Shown here: positions 17,106 to 26,800 of the stretch, one piece after another | Numbering within the stretch: position 1 is the first letter of the stretch | Layout of the letters: each line of letters begins with the position of its first letter | Program-made: the position numbers and the translations under genes | Notes under the pieces: generated by a model | Told to the model about the DNA's origin: nothing | Database searches by the model: none | What the model saw: the letters and a program-made list of their open reading frames with translations, nothing else | NCBI RefSeq assembly: GCF_900113005.1 | Contig: NZ_FONW01000010.1 | Location: 62,001 to 126,000 of the forward strand | Origin: Sunxiuqinia elliptica | GTDB lineage: Bacteria; Bacteroidota; Bacteroidia; Bacteroidales; Prolixibacteraceae | Direction: 5' to 3' | Length of the DNA: 64,000 nucleotides

Positions 17106-19346
17106 CTACTTCTCCACCTTAAAATAAATGTGCTCAATTTTTCGAGGCCAGTAATTGTTATTGGTATCAACATCGGCCGTTTCAAGGTATGGATCCAAGG
17201 TAACACTTTTAATTTTCTTAGTACACGTAAAAATCTTCGTTACTTCCTGATGGTTCTTTGTCCAAATTTCAACAGGGATACGCTGAATCTCCGTTGAGCC
17301 ATCTTCATATTCAAACTGAATAATTAAAGGCATCAACATACCTCCCAATGCTGAAAACGTAATCTCATAAAACTTTTGTTCCTGATTGAGCAACTCCCGT
17401 TCTTCAGCTGTCAGTCTCTCATTTAAGTTCCGGACCTCTGCCTGTAACTGGTCAGCCTCCGAAGAAGAAATACTGTCATAACGGTCTTTTAGCGCTTCGT
17501 CCAACTCAATGGCTGGCACATACTGCCCTTTATCCCGAATAGTTGCAATATGCCCCTGCTGCGAAGCTTTCTTCTCTTCAGCCAGCTTTCGGGCCTGCTC
17601 TTCGCCAACCAGAGGTTCATACAGCTTGACATTTTTTATCGCCAGGTCAACATGCTCAGTTGAAAAATACCATCCCCGCCAAAACCAATCAAGATCTACA
17701 CCTGATGCTGTTTCCATTATTCGAAAAAAATCGGCTGGTTGCGGATGTTTAAACTTCCACGTTTGTGCATACTCTTTAAAAGCCTGATCAAAAAGATCGC
17801 GGCCTAAGATTGTTTCGCGTAGGATGGTAAGTGCAACTGCAGGTTTTCGGTAACTATTCATGCCCGGCTGCAACAAAGCGTCAGCCTGAGTCATTATTGG
17901 TGTCAAAGTTCTTTTATCATCGTCCATGTAGCCAATCATTTCAACCGGCTGTCCCGACCACTTCCATTTCGGATTCCAATCACGCTCGGCAATTCCCTGT
18001 AGGAAAATGTTAAACCCCTCATCCATCCAAGCCCACTGTCGTTCGTCAGAATTGATAATCATTGGAAAATAATTGTGACCAACTTCATGATGCACCACCC
18101 CAATCACTCCCCTTTTCATTTGAGCAGTATAAGATTTATCCGCTTTAGGCTGTCCTTGATTAAAGCAAATCATCGGGTATTCCATTCCAGCAATTCCCTG
18201 TACATTCACTGAACTTGCCGTGGGATAGGGAAAATCAAACGTATAGTTAGAATAAATTTTAAGTGTGTGCGCAATTGACTTTGTCGAATATTTCTCCCAA
18301 AGCGGATTTGCCTCTTTGGGATAGAAGGACATGGCCAACACATCATTTTCAGAAAACTGAACAGCCATCGCGTCCCAAATAAACTTACGGGAACATGCAA
18401 AAGCAAAATCCCGTACATTTTGCGCGCTAAACTGCCATGTTTTAGTAGTCGAAGAATGGCTTTTTTCATTTGCCGATGCTTCCTCTTCGGTAATGATGAA
18501 AACTGGCGAACCGGATTTCCGAGCCTGTTGTAAGCGTTGTTGTTGTTCTGAGGTCAATACCTCTTTTTCATTTTTCAACTCTCCGGTTGCAGCAACAACA
18601 AAATCCGCAGGAACCGTAATTGCCACCTTGAAATCGCCAAACTCCAAGGCAAATTCAGAACCAACAAACTGTTTAATCTGCCATCCTAAATCATTAAAGA
18701 CACACAGTCGTGGATAAAATTGAGCTATTGCAAAAACATCCCCACTCCCATTTTCTGCTTCATTGTAGCCTGAACGCCCCCACATCTTCTGAATATTATT
18801 TAATTGATAGTGCCATGTCATTCGAAGTTTAGTTGATTTTCCGGGAAGCAAGGGTTTGCTCAGTATCACTTTCAGAATCGTATGATTCTTTACGATCTGT
18901 AAATCATGACCATTTTCATCCTGCACGGTATTGATTTTAAAACCACCATCAAAGTCCTGACTCAAGCGTTCTATTGTTTTCAGGTTGACGCTTTCAGACA
19001 GTTTCCCCCGCTCAATTTTACTTCGGAATGAATTTGGTTCACGAATATTCTGATCAAGTTGCAACCACAAGTAATTCAATACTTCGGGAGAGTTATTGTG
19101 ATAATGAATGATTGCCTCACCAGCCAAAGATTTAGCCTCTTCATCCAAGCTAACCGCCATGTCATAATCAACTTGTTGCTGAAAATAGGCTGGCCCCGGA
19201 TGCCCAGTAGCTGTTCGAAACTGGTTGGGAGTGGGTAACTCCTCAACCAGTTGTCTGAACCTATTTTCATTGGTATGCTGCTGTGCCAACACATTCAGCC
19301 CAAAAGCCAAAATGAAGGCACTTCCTAATAACCACTTTTGTATCAT
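17106..19346 (-). CDS. M1-family metallopeptidase, secreted
   Basis: This 746-residue protein has a signal peptide (residues 1-22, ending LAQ). The zinc site is HEVGH at 420-424, with the third ligand Glu443 18 residues later (WMDEGF), the M1 HExxH-x18-E pattern. The substrate-anchoring GMEYP stretch (about 387-391) replaces the GAMEN motif of typical aminopeptidases, as in many Bacteroidota M1 proteins. I use the ATG at 19346; the TTG before it abuts the upstream stop. The gap to the DUF6067 gene is 3 bp, so the two are co-transcribed and probably coupled. A peptidase inside a PUL suggests a glycoprotein or peptidoglycan-like substrate, which is inference. Confidence 0.93.
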   Translation of the reverse strand: MIQKWLLGSAFILAFGLNVLAQQHTNENRFRQLVEELPTPNQFRTATGHPGPAYFQQQVDYDMAVSLDEEAKSLAGEAIIHYHNNSPEVLNYLWLQLDQNIREPNSFRSKIERGKLSESVNLKTIERLSQDFDGGFKINTVQDENGHDLQIVKNHTILKVILSKPLLPGKSTKLRMTWHYQLNNIQKMWGRSGYNEAENGSGDVFAIAQFYPRLCVFNDLGWQIKQFVGSEFALEFGDFKVAITVPADFVVAATGELKNEKEVLTSEQQQRLQQARKSGSPVFIITEEEASANEKSHSSTTKTWQFSAQNVRDFAFACSRKFIWDAMAVQFSENDVLAMSFYPKEANPLWEKYSTKSIAHTLKIYSNYTFDFPYPTASSVNVQGIAGMEYPMICFNQGQPKADKSYTAQMKRGVIGVVHHEVGHNYFPMIINSDERQWAWMDEGFNIFLQGIAERDWNPKWKWSGQPVEMIGYMDDDKRTLTPIMTQADALLQPGMNSYRKPAVALTILRETILGRDLFDQAFKEYAQTWKFKHPQPADFFRIMETASGVDLDWFWRGWYFSTEHVDLAIKNVKLYEPLVGEEQARKLAEEKKASQQGHIATIRDKGQYVPAIELDEALKDRYDSISSSEADQLQAEVRNLNERLTAEERELLNQEQKFYEITFSALGGMLMPLIIQFEYEDGSTEIQRIPVEIWTKNHQEVTKIFTCTKKIKSVTLDPYLETADVDTNNNYWPRKIEHIYFKVEK

Positions 19347-19349
19347 CAA

Positions 19350-22300
19350 CTATTCCTTTTCGCGAACGACAATTAAAAAGCCTTTTCCCTGAGGCACCAC
19401 AATCCGGTCGTTAGGCATCCAGCTTTTCTCCTGCTGAAAACCATCAATTGCCGGTGCATACAGCTCTGCATTCGCCTGATCGATCCCAATTGCGTCCCAG
19501 TCAATTTTCAGTTTAACAGCGTCATCCTTTTTAGCCCATGTTGCCAAAGCAATAAGCATTTGTTTTCCTTTGCGTACATAAGCTGTTGCATAAGTATCTT
19601 TGCTATTCACTTTCACGGGGTTGTTGGAATCCCAATAACCAATCATTTCACTCTCTTCAATTTTGAAATCATCCCACGCGTTCCAAAGCGGCGTAACATT
19701 AACTCTTGGCGCCCGGCCTGTCATTCCAAAGACCATTCCCCGCCACGGATTGCCTCCATCCTGCAACATTTCACCCATCAAACCATAGGGAATCCCCGAG
19801 GTTTCAATCAGCCAAAAGTCGGGGGGCAAATTATAGTCGAAGTACTCGCCAAACCATAGCCTGTCGATGAATGGGAAATGTTCCAGGTATAAGTTTGCAC
19901 TATTGGCAAATCCATCGCGCGGATTAAACTGATTAGCCGAGTGCAGATCGATAAGTGCCCCAGGATTTCCCCGCTCCAACACTTTTCGAATGCGCTTCAT
20001 GGAAGTCCGGTCAAAAGCCAAGTCATCAATATAAACCCCATCGATGCCAACATTGGTTACCAGCCAGTTTAAACCTTCGATGTAGAAGTTGTGCCAACGC
20101 GAAATGCCTGTATTCACCAAAGCAGCATCTTTTATTGACGGAACAAACCAAGCGGCAATGTAATTGGAATCCAGGTGTTCCTGCAACCAGGAAAAACCGC
20201 CTCCATTACCGTTGGAGAAAATTTCATCGCCCAAACTTCGAAGCATAAACAATTCCGGGGCTTTGTTAGTCAATTCCCTTACGGTATAGTAAATCTTCAC
20301 TTTCGCATCTTTATCGTGCGCTTCATCAATGTAAGCTTTCATTCTTTCAGGAATGAAGAATGGGTAGTTGATAAACGAATTGATTTTATTCGCGTGATGA
20401 AGGTTGATGGTATTTGCACCATGAGCCAAAGCTGTATCAACAGGCTGAGAGCTGTGATAGTAACGATTATGCCAATGTTTATTGGTATCAATCGGGCGGA
20501 ATGGCGTAATCAATAAGTTGAAGTAGTAATGCAATTGGTCTCCTTTTTTCACCTTGCGCTTTCCTGAATATGAATTTAGCAGTACTGATCCACTTTTTTC
20601 AGAGGTGATGTTGATTCCTCCTTTTCCCTCATTATACCACGAATCGGGCATGTACAGCGGCTTATCCTGATAAAAATTGGTATTCAAAGGGCGTGCATAA
20701 TGATTATCCGTAAAACGGGCCTGAAGTCCAGCATTGACAGTTCCAATCCATGGGCCATCCTGATTTTTCTCCACAGCCCACTTCCATTTGATGTTTTCGT
20801 CTCGAAAGCCACCTTTATAGCCCAAACCCATCATGTATTTGGCTGCTGCTTGCTGATAAGGGATCTCCAACCGAATATCATTCAGCTCCATATCTTTTGT
20901 TGCTGTCAGCACCAGTTGATAATTGATGTTTCCATCAAACTCCATCTGCGCCTTACCTTCCAGTTCAAATCCGGGCATCTCATTTTGTAGTTCCCAGGCT
21001 ATAGCTCCCTCTTTTTGTTTGATCAGCTTAAATGATGGCTTGGTCCATTTTGAAGTTCCCTCAGCAGTTTCTACAACCAGCTTTACGGGAGCTGCCAGCA
21101 GTTCTTTTCCTGAACCCTGAATTTTGGTAACACTTTCAGAAAAATAGCTCTGAATACTTTCAGGAAAACCATCTTCACCAAAGGCCACTTGACGTCCCAA
21201 ACATTTTACCGTATTCCCATCGAGTTCGAGAGCTGAATATGGAGCTACAATTCCGTCATCCTCTGCAATTCTTGAATTTAACCAGCGCAAACGAGACAAA
21301 CGTTCCGGCTCATTATCGCCCGCAGCCAATACTGCAACCTCCGAAATAGCCAACTTAAGCGTCACTTGTTGTTCAGCCATTTGCTTTGGCTTTACCGTAA
21401 TCACGGCTTCATACTCTCCGGCTTCAATCTCCAAAGGAATCTGCAGGCCAATCCACAAAGCTTGAACCTGTCCTTTCGCAACCGAGCATACTTTTGCAAA
21501 TGGCTTTCCTTCCCAATCAATTCCTTCCGTATTAAAACAGGTAAATTCACCTGCCTCAACAACTGGTGTCCCACGATGATTGAGACTGGAAAACTCCACT
21601 TTTATATCCTCAATTGCGTTCTGCGCTGCAAAACATCCAAGTTGAAAGGTAAAATATTCCCCTTTTAAGGCTTTTGCTGAGAACTGATTGCTTACACCAT
21701 CCTGAATCCATTTAAAGGGCAAATCCTTCGTCATTCGAATGGAGTTTTCCCTTGTTTCAGGGAAAAGCAGGTAATCGGTATCACCATGCTCCTTCAGAAG
21801 TTGGCTTACTTCATTTTGAGTAGCAATTACTTCCATCGGATAAAACGAATTAAAAGGATCAATCGACTGAAACTGCACCAACTCAGCTTTCGGTTGTGCC
21901 CCCAAGTCTTTCGATGTCGCTTTTGCTTCTTTCAACCAAGTCGGTTCTGCCTCATTTGAAAGCTTAGGGTAAGTCACTTTCGGGTAGTTACTCCTCCCGT
22001 GTTGCTGATATTTTAAGTAGTAGATGTAGTACTCACCTGGTACTGTTTGAGGCTGAAAAAGAATATCCCCAAATTCACGGTTAACCGCTACGGGATAGTT
22101 ATTCTTCACCATCTTATTGGTGGTCGCATCAACAACAATGATCGATTTATTTTCTGGTTGAGCATCCCTCCTTCGCCAAGGAATATGCGCCCAAACCAAG
22201 TCCGTATTGTCGTAAACTTTTACAACGACCCGATGATTTCCGAGCGAGTCTGCGTCCCAATCTCCAACTCCGTATAAATCTGGGCTTGGGACTATATTGT

Positions 22301-22364
22301 CTTGTGTCCTTCCTACAAATAAGAAAAGACACACTATTGAAAGTGTCAAAATCAATTGTTTCAT
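19350..22364 (-). CDS. DUF6067-like putative glycoside hydrolase, secreted
   Basis: This 1004-residue protein has a signal peptide (about 1-20). The N-terminal ~450 residues are beta-rich. The middle and C-terminal part reads like a (beta/alpha)8 barrel: INLHHANKINSFINYPFF, VKIYYTVRELTN, NWLVTNVGIDGVYIDDLAFDR (near residue 760), ALIDLHSANQFNP, and WFGEYFDYN. A small C-terminal beta-domain follows. The GVYIDDLAFD element is where clan-D-like glycosidases carry a catalytic Asp, so Asp residues there are candidates. I match it to the DUF6067 (GH123-N-like) group by memory of sequence style; no search was run. It is tightly linked to the M1 peptidase and follows the DUF5107-TPR gene by 177 bp. 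Confidence 0.75.
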   Translation of the reverse strand: MKQLILTLSIVCLFLFVGRTQDNIVPSPDLYGVGDWDADSLGNHRVVVKVYDNTDLVWAHIPWRRRDAQPENKSIIVVDATTNKMVKNNYPVAVNREFGDILFQPQTVPGEYYIYYLKYQQHGRSNYPKVTYPKLSNEAEPTWLKEAKATSKDLGAQPKAELVQFQSIDPFNSFYPMEVIATQNEVSQLLKEHGDTDYLLFPETRENSIRMTKDLPFKWIQDGVSNQFSAKALKGEYFTFQLGCFAAQNAIEDIKVEFSSLNHRGTPVVEAGEFTCFNTEGIDWEGKPFAKVCSVAKGQVQALWIGLQIPLEIEAGEYEAVITVKPKQMAEQQVTLKLAISEVAVLAAGDNEPERLSRLRWLNSRIAEDDGIVAPYSALELDGNTVKCLGRQVAFGEDGFPESIQSYFSESVTKIQGSGKELLAAPVKLVVETAEGTSKWTKPSFKLIKQKEGAIAWELQNEMPGFELEGKAQMEFDGNINYQLVLTATKDMELNDIRLEIPYQQAAAKYMMGLGYKGGFRDENIKWKWAVEKNQDGPWIGTVNAGLQARFTDNHYARPLNTNFYQDKPLYMPDSWYNEGKGGINITSEKSGSVLLNSYSGKRKVKKGDQLHYYFNLLITPFRPIDTNKHWHNRYYHSSQPVDTALAHGANTINLHHANKINSFINYPFFIPERMKAYIDEAHDKDAKVKIYYTVRELTNKAPELFMLRSLGDEIFSNGNGGGFSWLQEHLDSNYIAAWFVPSIKDAALVNTGISRWHNFYIEGLNWLVTNVGIDGVYIDDLAFDRTSMKRIRKVLERGNPGALIDLHSANQFNPRDGFANSANLYLEHFPFIDRLWFGEYFDYNLPPDFWLIETSGIPYGLMGEMLQDGGNPWRGMVFGMTGRAPRVNVTPLWNAWDDFKIEESEMIGYWDSNNPVKVNSKDTYATAYVRKGKQMLIALATWAKKDDAVKLKIDWDAIGIDQANAELYAPAIDGFQQEKSWMPNDRIVVPQGKGFLIVVREKE

Positions 22365-22541
22365 CTCATTAAAATTGTTTATTTCATTTGCATTCGATGT
22401 AACTCACGATGAATTTTAATATGCTTGTTTGTGAATTTTCACATCTTAAAATTCATGTTCGTTTCATAATGTATTTGTTTAGTCCGATTGTGTTATAAAT
22501 GATGTTCCATTCCGGATCATCTGATCATGCAAAAAGCGCTA

Positions 22542-25500
22542 TTAAAGACCTTTCATTTCTGAAATGGCCACAATTAATCCAAATTCCGGATTCTTACTTC
22601 TGGGGTTAAACAATGTTCCTCCACGCTCCTGTACAATCTCTTGCAGAATGTGCTCAGCTTCGGTCGATTGATCATTTAGCATGGCGTAAGACCAAGTAAT
22701 CAATTTGTTGTCTGGCTCTTTGGTGCTCCAGGTTTGAAGAAAACTTGCAGCGTCCTGATCTTTCCCTTGTTTTTTTAGAAGCAGCGCCCCTAAATAATGG
22801 CTGGGAGAAAATTTGCTTGCGTTTAATGAATAGTCAATAACCTTCGCTTCCAATTCGCTCGCTTTATTCTTATCGCCATTTACTGTCCAATAGATGCTTT
22901 CCAAGAAGTCTTCAATCCGCTCATCGGTATCGTAAGGTTTACCAACGCCCAAGTTTTCGGGCCATTCCCGGGCTTGCTCCAAACGCGAAAGGGCTCGTTT
23001 GTTTATTTTACTTTCCATCAGCTTTAGCGCATCCATAATACAAGCCTGGCGGTAGGTAATTCGTCCTGCACTGGCCCCCTCATTTGGAAGAATGGTTGTT
23101 TTTGCCAGTACATCTAAGGATTTCTCATACGCTCCGTTAATCAACAGGTCTTTTGCCTTTTGAAACGCCAGCACATAGCTATCCGGAAACTTCTTAGCGC
23201 CGTCAACAGCCCAATCCAATGCTTTTTCGAACTGCTGTTGCGATTCGTAATAGTTTGATAAGGCCAGGTAGCAACGCCACTCTTCTTTATTTAACTCCCA
23301 GGCTTTCAACAAATCTTGTTCACTGTTATAAGCAGAGTCGCTATTAAGCAGGTTAAAACGGGTCAGGTAAAAAGCAAAATAATCGGGCTGGTTGCCACAT
23401 TCAATAAATCGTTGCCGGGCACTCGTTTCATTTCCTTTAAACCATTCAATTAGACCCAAATAATATTGTGTTTTCCAACCTTCCTGCTGCGTCAAAGCCC
23501 ATTTCAAAACTTCAGCAGTCTCGCTTCGGAAAGGATAAACCAAGTAGGGAGAAGCTTCAATCGCCCGGTCAAGAATGCCAGTATCACCGGATAACCATGC
23601 CAACCAATAATTCCCGACAGCATTGGGTTCAACTTTTTGTAGGATGTGGATTGCCTTATCGTTCAAGCCCAAATTAGCATAAGCAATCGCTTGCTCCAAA
23701 CAGATTTCCTGCGGCATTTCATAATTCAAAGCTTTCTCCAGCCCAGCTCCTTTTTCAAAAAGGGCAAATGCACTGAATGGATCAATGGTAAGGATATCAT
23801 CCAATACGGCATTCCGCTTTGCCTGGTCTCCTTTTTCATTTAGGCAGAGCGCCTTCAACTCTAAAGCATTGATGTTATTTCGATTATAAACCAATGCTTC
23901 GTTGGCGTATCTCAACGACTTGTTGATTTCTCCATCTTTGAAAAATATTGCAGCTAAATGGGTATAAGCTACCGAGCGATATTCCATAGACCGGGCCGCT
24001 AAACTAAAAGCATCCAAAGCATCATACTTTTGATTCAACTTCAAACTCGTTAAACCGAAAATATAATTGGCTTCTGCGTGGTAGGTATCATTCGATAAGG
24101 CTTTCAAGGCATAATTAGCAGCAGTTTCATAATCCATTTTCCGATACTGCAGGCCAGCCATTTTCACCAATGCACCTGTATGAAACGGATTTTGCAGAAG
24201 TACCTCCCGGTATTTATTTTCCGCTCCTTTGTAATCTCGTTGTTTCTCCACTTCCACAGCTGCCGTATAAATAGCATCTGGAGTATTCCAGTCAAATTCA
24301 TCTGCTATTTTCACTGGTTTCGATAGTACCCGCTCCTTACCTTCCAGGGTGCTATAACTCATTAAGCCGCCAATTTTCACTTCAATATTGGCCGCTCCTG
24401 TTTCAAACGACAAGATAGTAGCCTCCGTTGGTTGCAGGTCAATTTTCTTCCGGCCAATTTCCTTGCCATCTCCCAACACAACTAATTCTTCGGAAACGGA
24501 TTGGTTGGCACAAAAACCGATTTTTACGGCACCTGACTTTTGCTCAACATTCAGCGATCCATATTCATTGGCTTTCACCATTCCGCCAATTTGCTTGACC
24601 GGAAACCACAGCTCTGTAAATTGATGTTCAGCACCAGCTTCAAAGAATAAATGCTTGTAGGGCGTTTCAGCACTTTTTGCCGCAGCCTGGTTAAACAACA
24701 AGCCCGTTTGAATTTCTGAATACTGAATATTCCCTGGATCGGTTAGCAGATCTGTCCAGATAGCTCCTTCACGGGAAAGTGCCCACATCCAGATCTTCTG
24801 TCCCGGTTTTTCATCGTATGGCGACCAATGTCCCAAGCCAAAGTCCTTATCACGGAAATAACACAGAAAGTGTTCAGCATACTCACCTAAAACATGGTAA
24901 GATTTGGGACCACCAAAGTTGTTGTTTTTATACTTCGAGATATCGATGCCCTTGTCACTGACTGGCCAGGGAGTCACTTCTCCCCCATGCCCAATTTCAA
25001 CGTTCCCTGGGAAATAGTACTCCAAATCCTCCGAAGCATCTACCGAGGCAGTCATCCAATTATAAAGTGAGGTGTTTTGATCGGATGGATTGTACCAAAT
25101 AGCTTTGGTTTCAAAGTAGGATTTATCAGGAGCCAAACGAATCTCAACCCGCCATTCGGTGCGAGAGGTAATATCAGGAGCACCGACAAAGCAACTCACG
25201 CTCCCATCTTCATTTTCCTTCAAAAGATAGTTTACCGGAGAAGCTGTGGTGGGTGCATGTCCAATCGATCCGAAGTTAAATTCTATCCCGCCGGAAGTCC
25301 AGGCTCCACGCATGGCAATATCCCGAAACTTAACAACTTTATTGAAATAGATGAATTCCTCGCCTGTCGATTTATCAATCGCTCCAAGCACTTTACCTCC
25401 AATTTCCGGAGCAACCAACACTTTAATGTACTTATTTTCGAGCGTAACTAGCTTCCACTGCTGTGTTTGTGGCGTATTGGTAAACCCGTCAAAACGATAA

Positions 25501-25661
25501 TATGGATAGTATCTTGTAGGCTGTGCAACCGGATCCGGATCAGCGTACGGGTAGGTTTTGAAACTTACCATTTCCTCGGATATGGAGGCTTTTTGAGCCC
25601 AAACAGACTGCCAGCACAAGAACATAATCACAAGAAAAATAGGTCTTATTTGTAATTTCAT
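22542..25661 (-). CDS. DUF5107 protein with long TPR array, secreted
   Basis: I use the ATG at 25661 (about 1039 residues), which starts a clean signal peptide ending WAQ; upstream codons in the open frame look non-coding. Residues about 30-370 match DUF5107: LENKYIKVLVAPEIGGKVLGAIDKSTG, AMRGAWTSGGIEFNFGSIGHAP, and YNWMTASVDASEDLEYYFPG. This fold resembles aldose-epimerase-like beta-sandwiches that bind sugars. From about 490 on there are many TPR-like helix pairs (AENKYREVLLQNPFHTGALVKMAGLQYRKMDYETAANYALKAL and others). It may be a glycan-binding or catalytic protein on a scaffold; no activity is established to my knowledge. It is 96 bp after the sulfotransferase gene. Confidence 0.8.
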   Translation of the reverse strand: MKLQIRPIFLVIMFLCWQSVWAQKASISEEMVSFKTYPYADPDPVAQPTRYYPYYRFDGFTNTPQTQQWKLVTLENKYIKVLVAPEIGGKVLGAIDKSTGEEFIYFNKVVKFRDIAMRGAWTSGGIEFNFGSIGHAPTTASPVNYLLKENEDGSVSCFVGAPDITSRTEWRVEIRLAPDKSYFETKAIWYNPSDQNTSLYNWMTASVDASEDLEYYFPGNVEIGHGGEVTPWPVSDKGIDISKYKNNNFGGPKSYHVLGEYAEHFLCYFRDKDFGLGHWSPYDEKPGQKIWMWALSREGAIWTDLLTDPGNIQYSEIQTGLLFNQAAAKSAETPYKHLFFEAGAEHQFTELWFPVKQIGGMVKANEYGSLNVEQKSGAVKIGFCANQSVSEELVVLGDGKEIGRKKIDLQPTEATILSFETGAANIEVKIGGLMSYSTLEGKERVLSKPVKIADEFDWNTPDAIYTAAVEVEKQRDYKGAENKYREVLLQNPFHTGALVKMAGLQYRKMDYETAANYALKALSNDTYHAEANYIFGLTSLKLNQKYDALDAFSLAARSMEYRSVAYTHLAAIFFKDGEINKSLRYANEALVYNRNNINALELKALCLNEKGDQAKRNAVLDDILTIDPFSAFALFEKGAGLEKALNYEMPQEICLEQAIAYANLGLNDKAIHILQKVEPNAVGNYWLAWLSGDTGILDRAIEASPYLVYPFRSETAEVLKWALTQQEGWKTQYYLGLIEWFKGNETSARQRFIECGNQPDYFAFYLTRFNLLNSDSAYNSEQDLLKAWELNKEEWRCYLALSNYYESQQQFEKALDWAVDGAKKFPDSYVLAFQKAKDLLINGAYEKSLDVLAKTTILPNEGASAGRITYRQACIMDALKLMESKINKRALSRLEQAREWPENLGVGKPYDTDERIEDFLESIYWTVNGDKNKASELEAKVIDYSLNASKFSPSHYLGALLLKKQGKDQDAASFLQTWSTKEPDNKLITWSYAMLNDQSTEAEHILQEIVQERGGTLFNPRSKNPEFGLIVAISEMKGL

Positions 25662-25757
25662 AGTAGGTCGTTTAGTTAGTTTATAAATGAAGTAGTCGTT
25701 ACAAGTAATCAAGATTGCTGCCGCGAAACGCTGTTCGCTCCAAGCAGCAAATCAGCC

Positions 25758-26780
25758 TTACAAGGCAACAAGCTCTTGCTTTCGGATACTTCTGAGTAGC
25801 TCTTCCTGTGGTTGTCTCAATTTCATCCCCTCAGGATCAACAGCCAAAGAAGCTTCCTGTTTCAGGCGGTTATTTTCCAAATTAAACTTGCTCAACTCGG
25901 CCTTTGAAAAAGGAGCACTACCAAATATTCCATTATTCTCCAATGCGTAATTCAGTGCAAGAAGCATGTTTCCTGCTTGCTTTTCAAAAATGGCAATGTC
26001 CAACGCTGAAAGCTCTTTCTGGTATTTTTTGGAATTCCCTTTCAAAATAGGTTTAGAGACATTCGCCCACATCTGGCCAGCACCAGCGGTATTTTTTGAT
26101 TCTTCAGATTTGTAAAAGTCAAAAACTGCCGGATTAAACGGAAGCCCCAAGAATGAACTTATCCGCTTCATCTCTTTTTCAGGCGACTCAATCAAGTCTT
26201 CGTAACTGACTTGAATAAAGCGCTCTGCTCCAACCTGGCTTTTCAATGCCAGGCATGCCTCTTGATTTCGAGCCCATTGTTTGGCGATATGATAAACGTG
26301 CTTTTCACCGACGATGGCCTTTCTAAATGAGCAGGCGACATCTCGCCCATCCCGGAACAGGTGAATGTATCGAGGGCGAATACCTGCCACTTCCAACTCT
26401 TCGGCATATTGAATATTGGCCATGCTCTTACAGGCCCAAAAAGAAGCCTGATCATTCCCTGCTTTCAAATCATAAATAACACGAAAGAGCTCAAACAAGC
26501 TGTTGCTTTTACACTGCGCAATCAATTGTCCCCGGTTCAACTCAATCCCTGTCCAAACAACAGGATTTCGCTCTACCAAGGTACACACATCATTCGTCAG
26601 CCGCCAAAAATTTGCCTCTTCTTGCAAGTTCCCATAAAAAGGTAATAAAGGCATGAGCCGTTGCAGAATATGAGGTGGATGTGGAGCTGTTATTTCTTCA
26701 AATTGATTAAGCATCAACCGCAACAGGTTTGAACCTGAACGTTGAGTTCCTATAATTTGTATGGGTTGAATTCGTGCCAT
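25758..26780 (-). CDS. PAPS-dependent sulfotransferase family protein
   Basis: This 340-residue cytosolic protein shows the two PAPS-binding elements of the sulfotransferase family. The 5'-phosphosulfate loop GTQRSGSNLLRLML is at 11-24. The 3'-phosphate motif RYIHLFRDGRDVACSF lies near 135-150. The acceptor is unknown; the sequence is closer to carbohydrate/protein sulfotransferases (Sulfotransfer_1/3 type) than to the ASST fold. It has no signal peptide, so it should work in the cytosol on a precursor, unlike the secreted neighbours. It starts 20 bp after the ASST-like gene. PAPS for it could come from the nearby cysC. A sulfotransferase inside a SusCD locus is unusual, since PULs normally carry sulfatases. 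Confidence 0.9.
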   Translation of the reverse strand: MARIQPIQIIGTQRSGSNLLRLMLNQFEEITAPHPPHILQRLMPLLPFYGNLQEEANFWRLTNDVCTLVERNPVVWTGIELNRGQLIAQCKSNSLFELFRVIYDLKAGNDQASFWACKSMANIQYAEELEVAGIRPRYIHLFRDGRDVACSFRKAIVGEKHVYHIAKQWARNQEACLALKSQVGAERFIQVSYEDLIESPEKEMKRISSFLGLPFNPAVFDFYKSEESKNTAGAGQMWANVSKPILKGNSKKYQKELSALDIAIFEKQAGNMLLALNYALENNGIFGSAPFSKAELSKFNLENNRLKQEASLAVDPEGMKLRQPQEELLRSIRKQELVAL

Positions 26781-26800
26781 TTTGCAATCTCTTTATTCGT

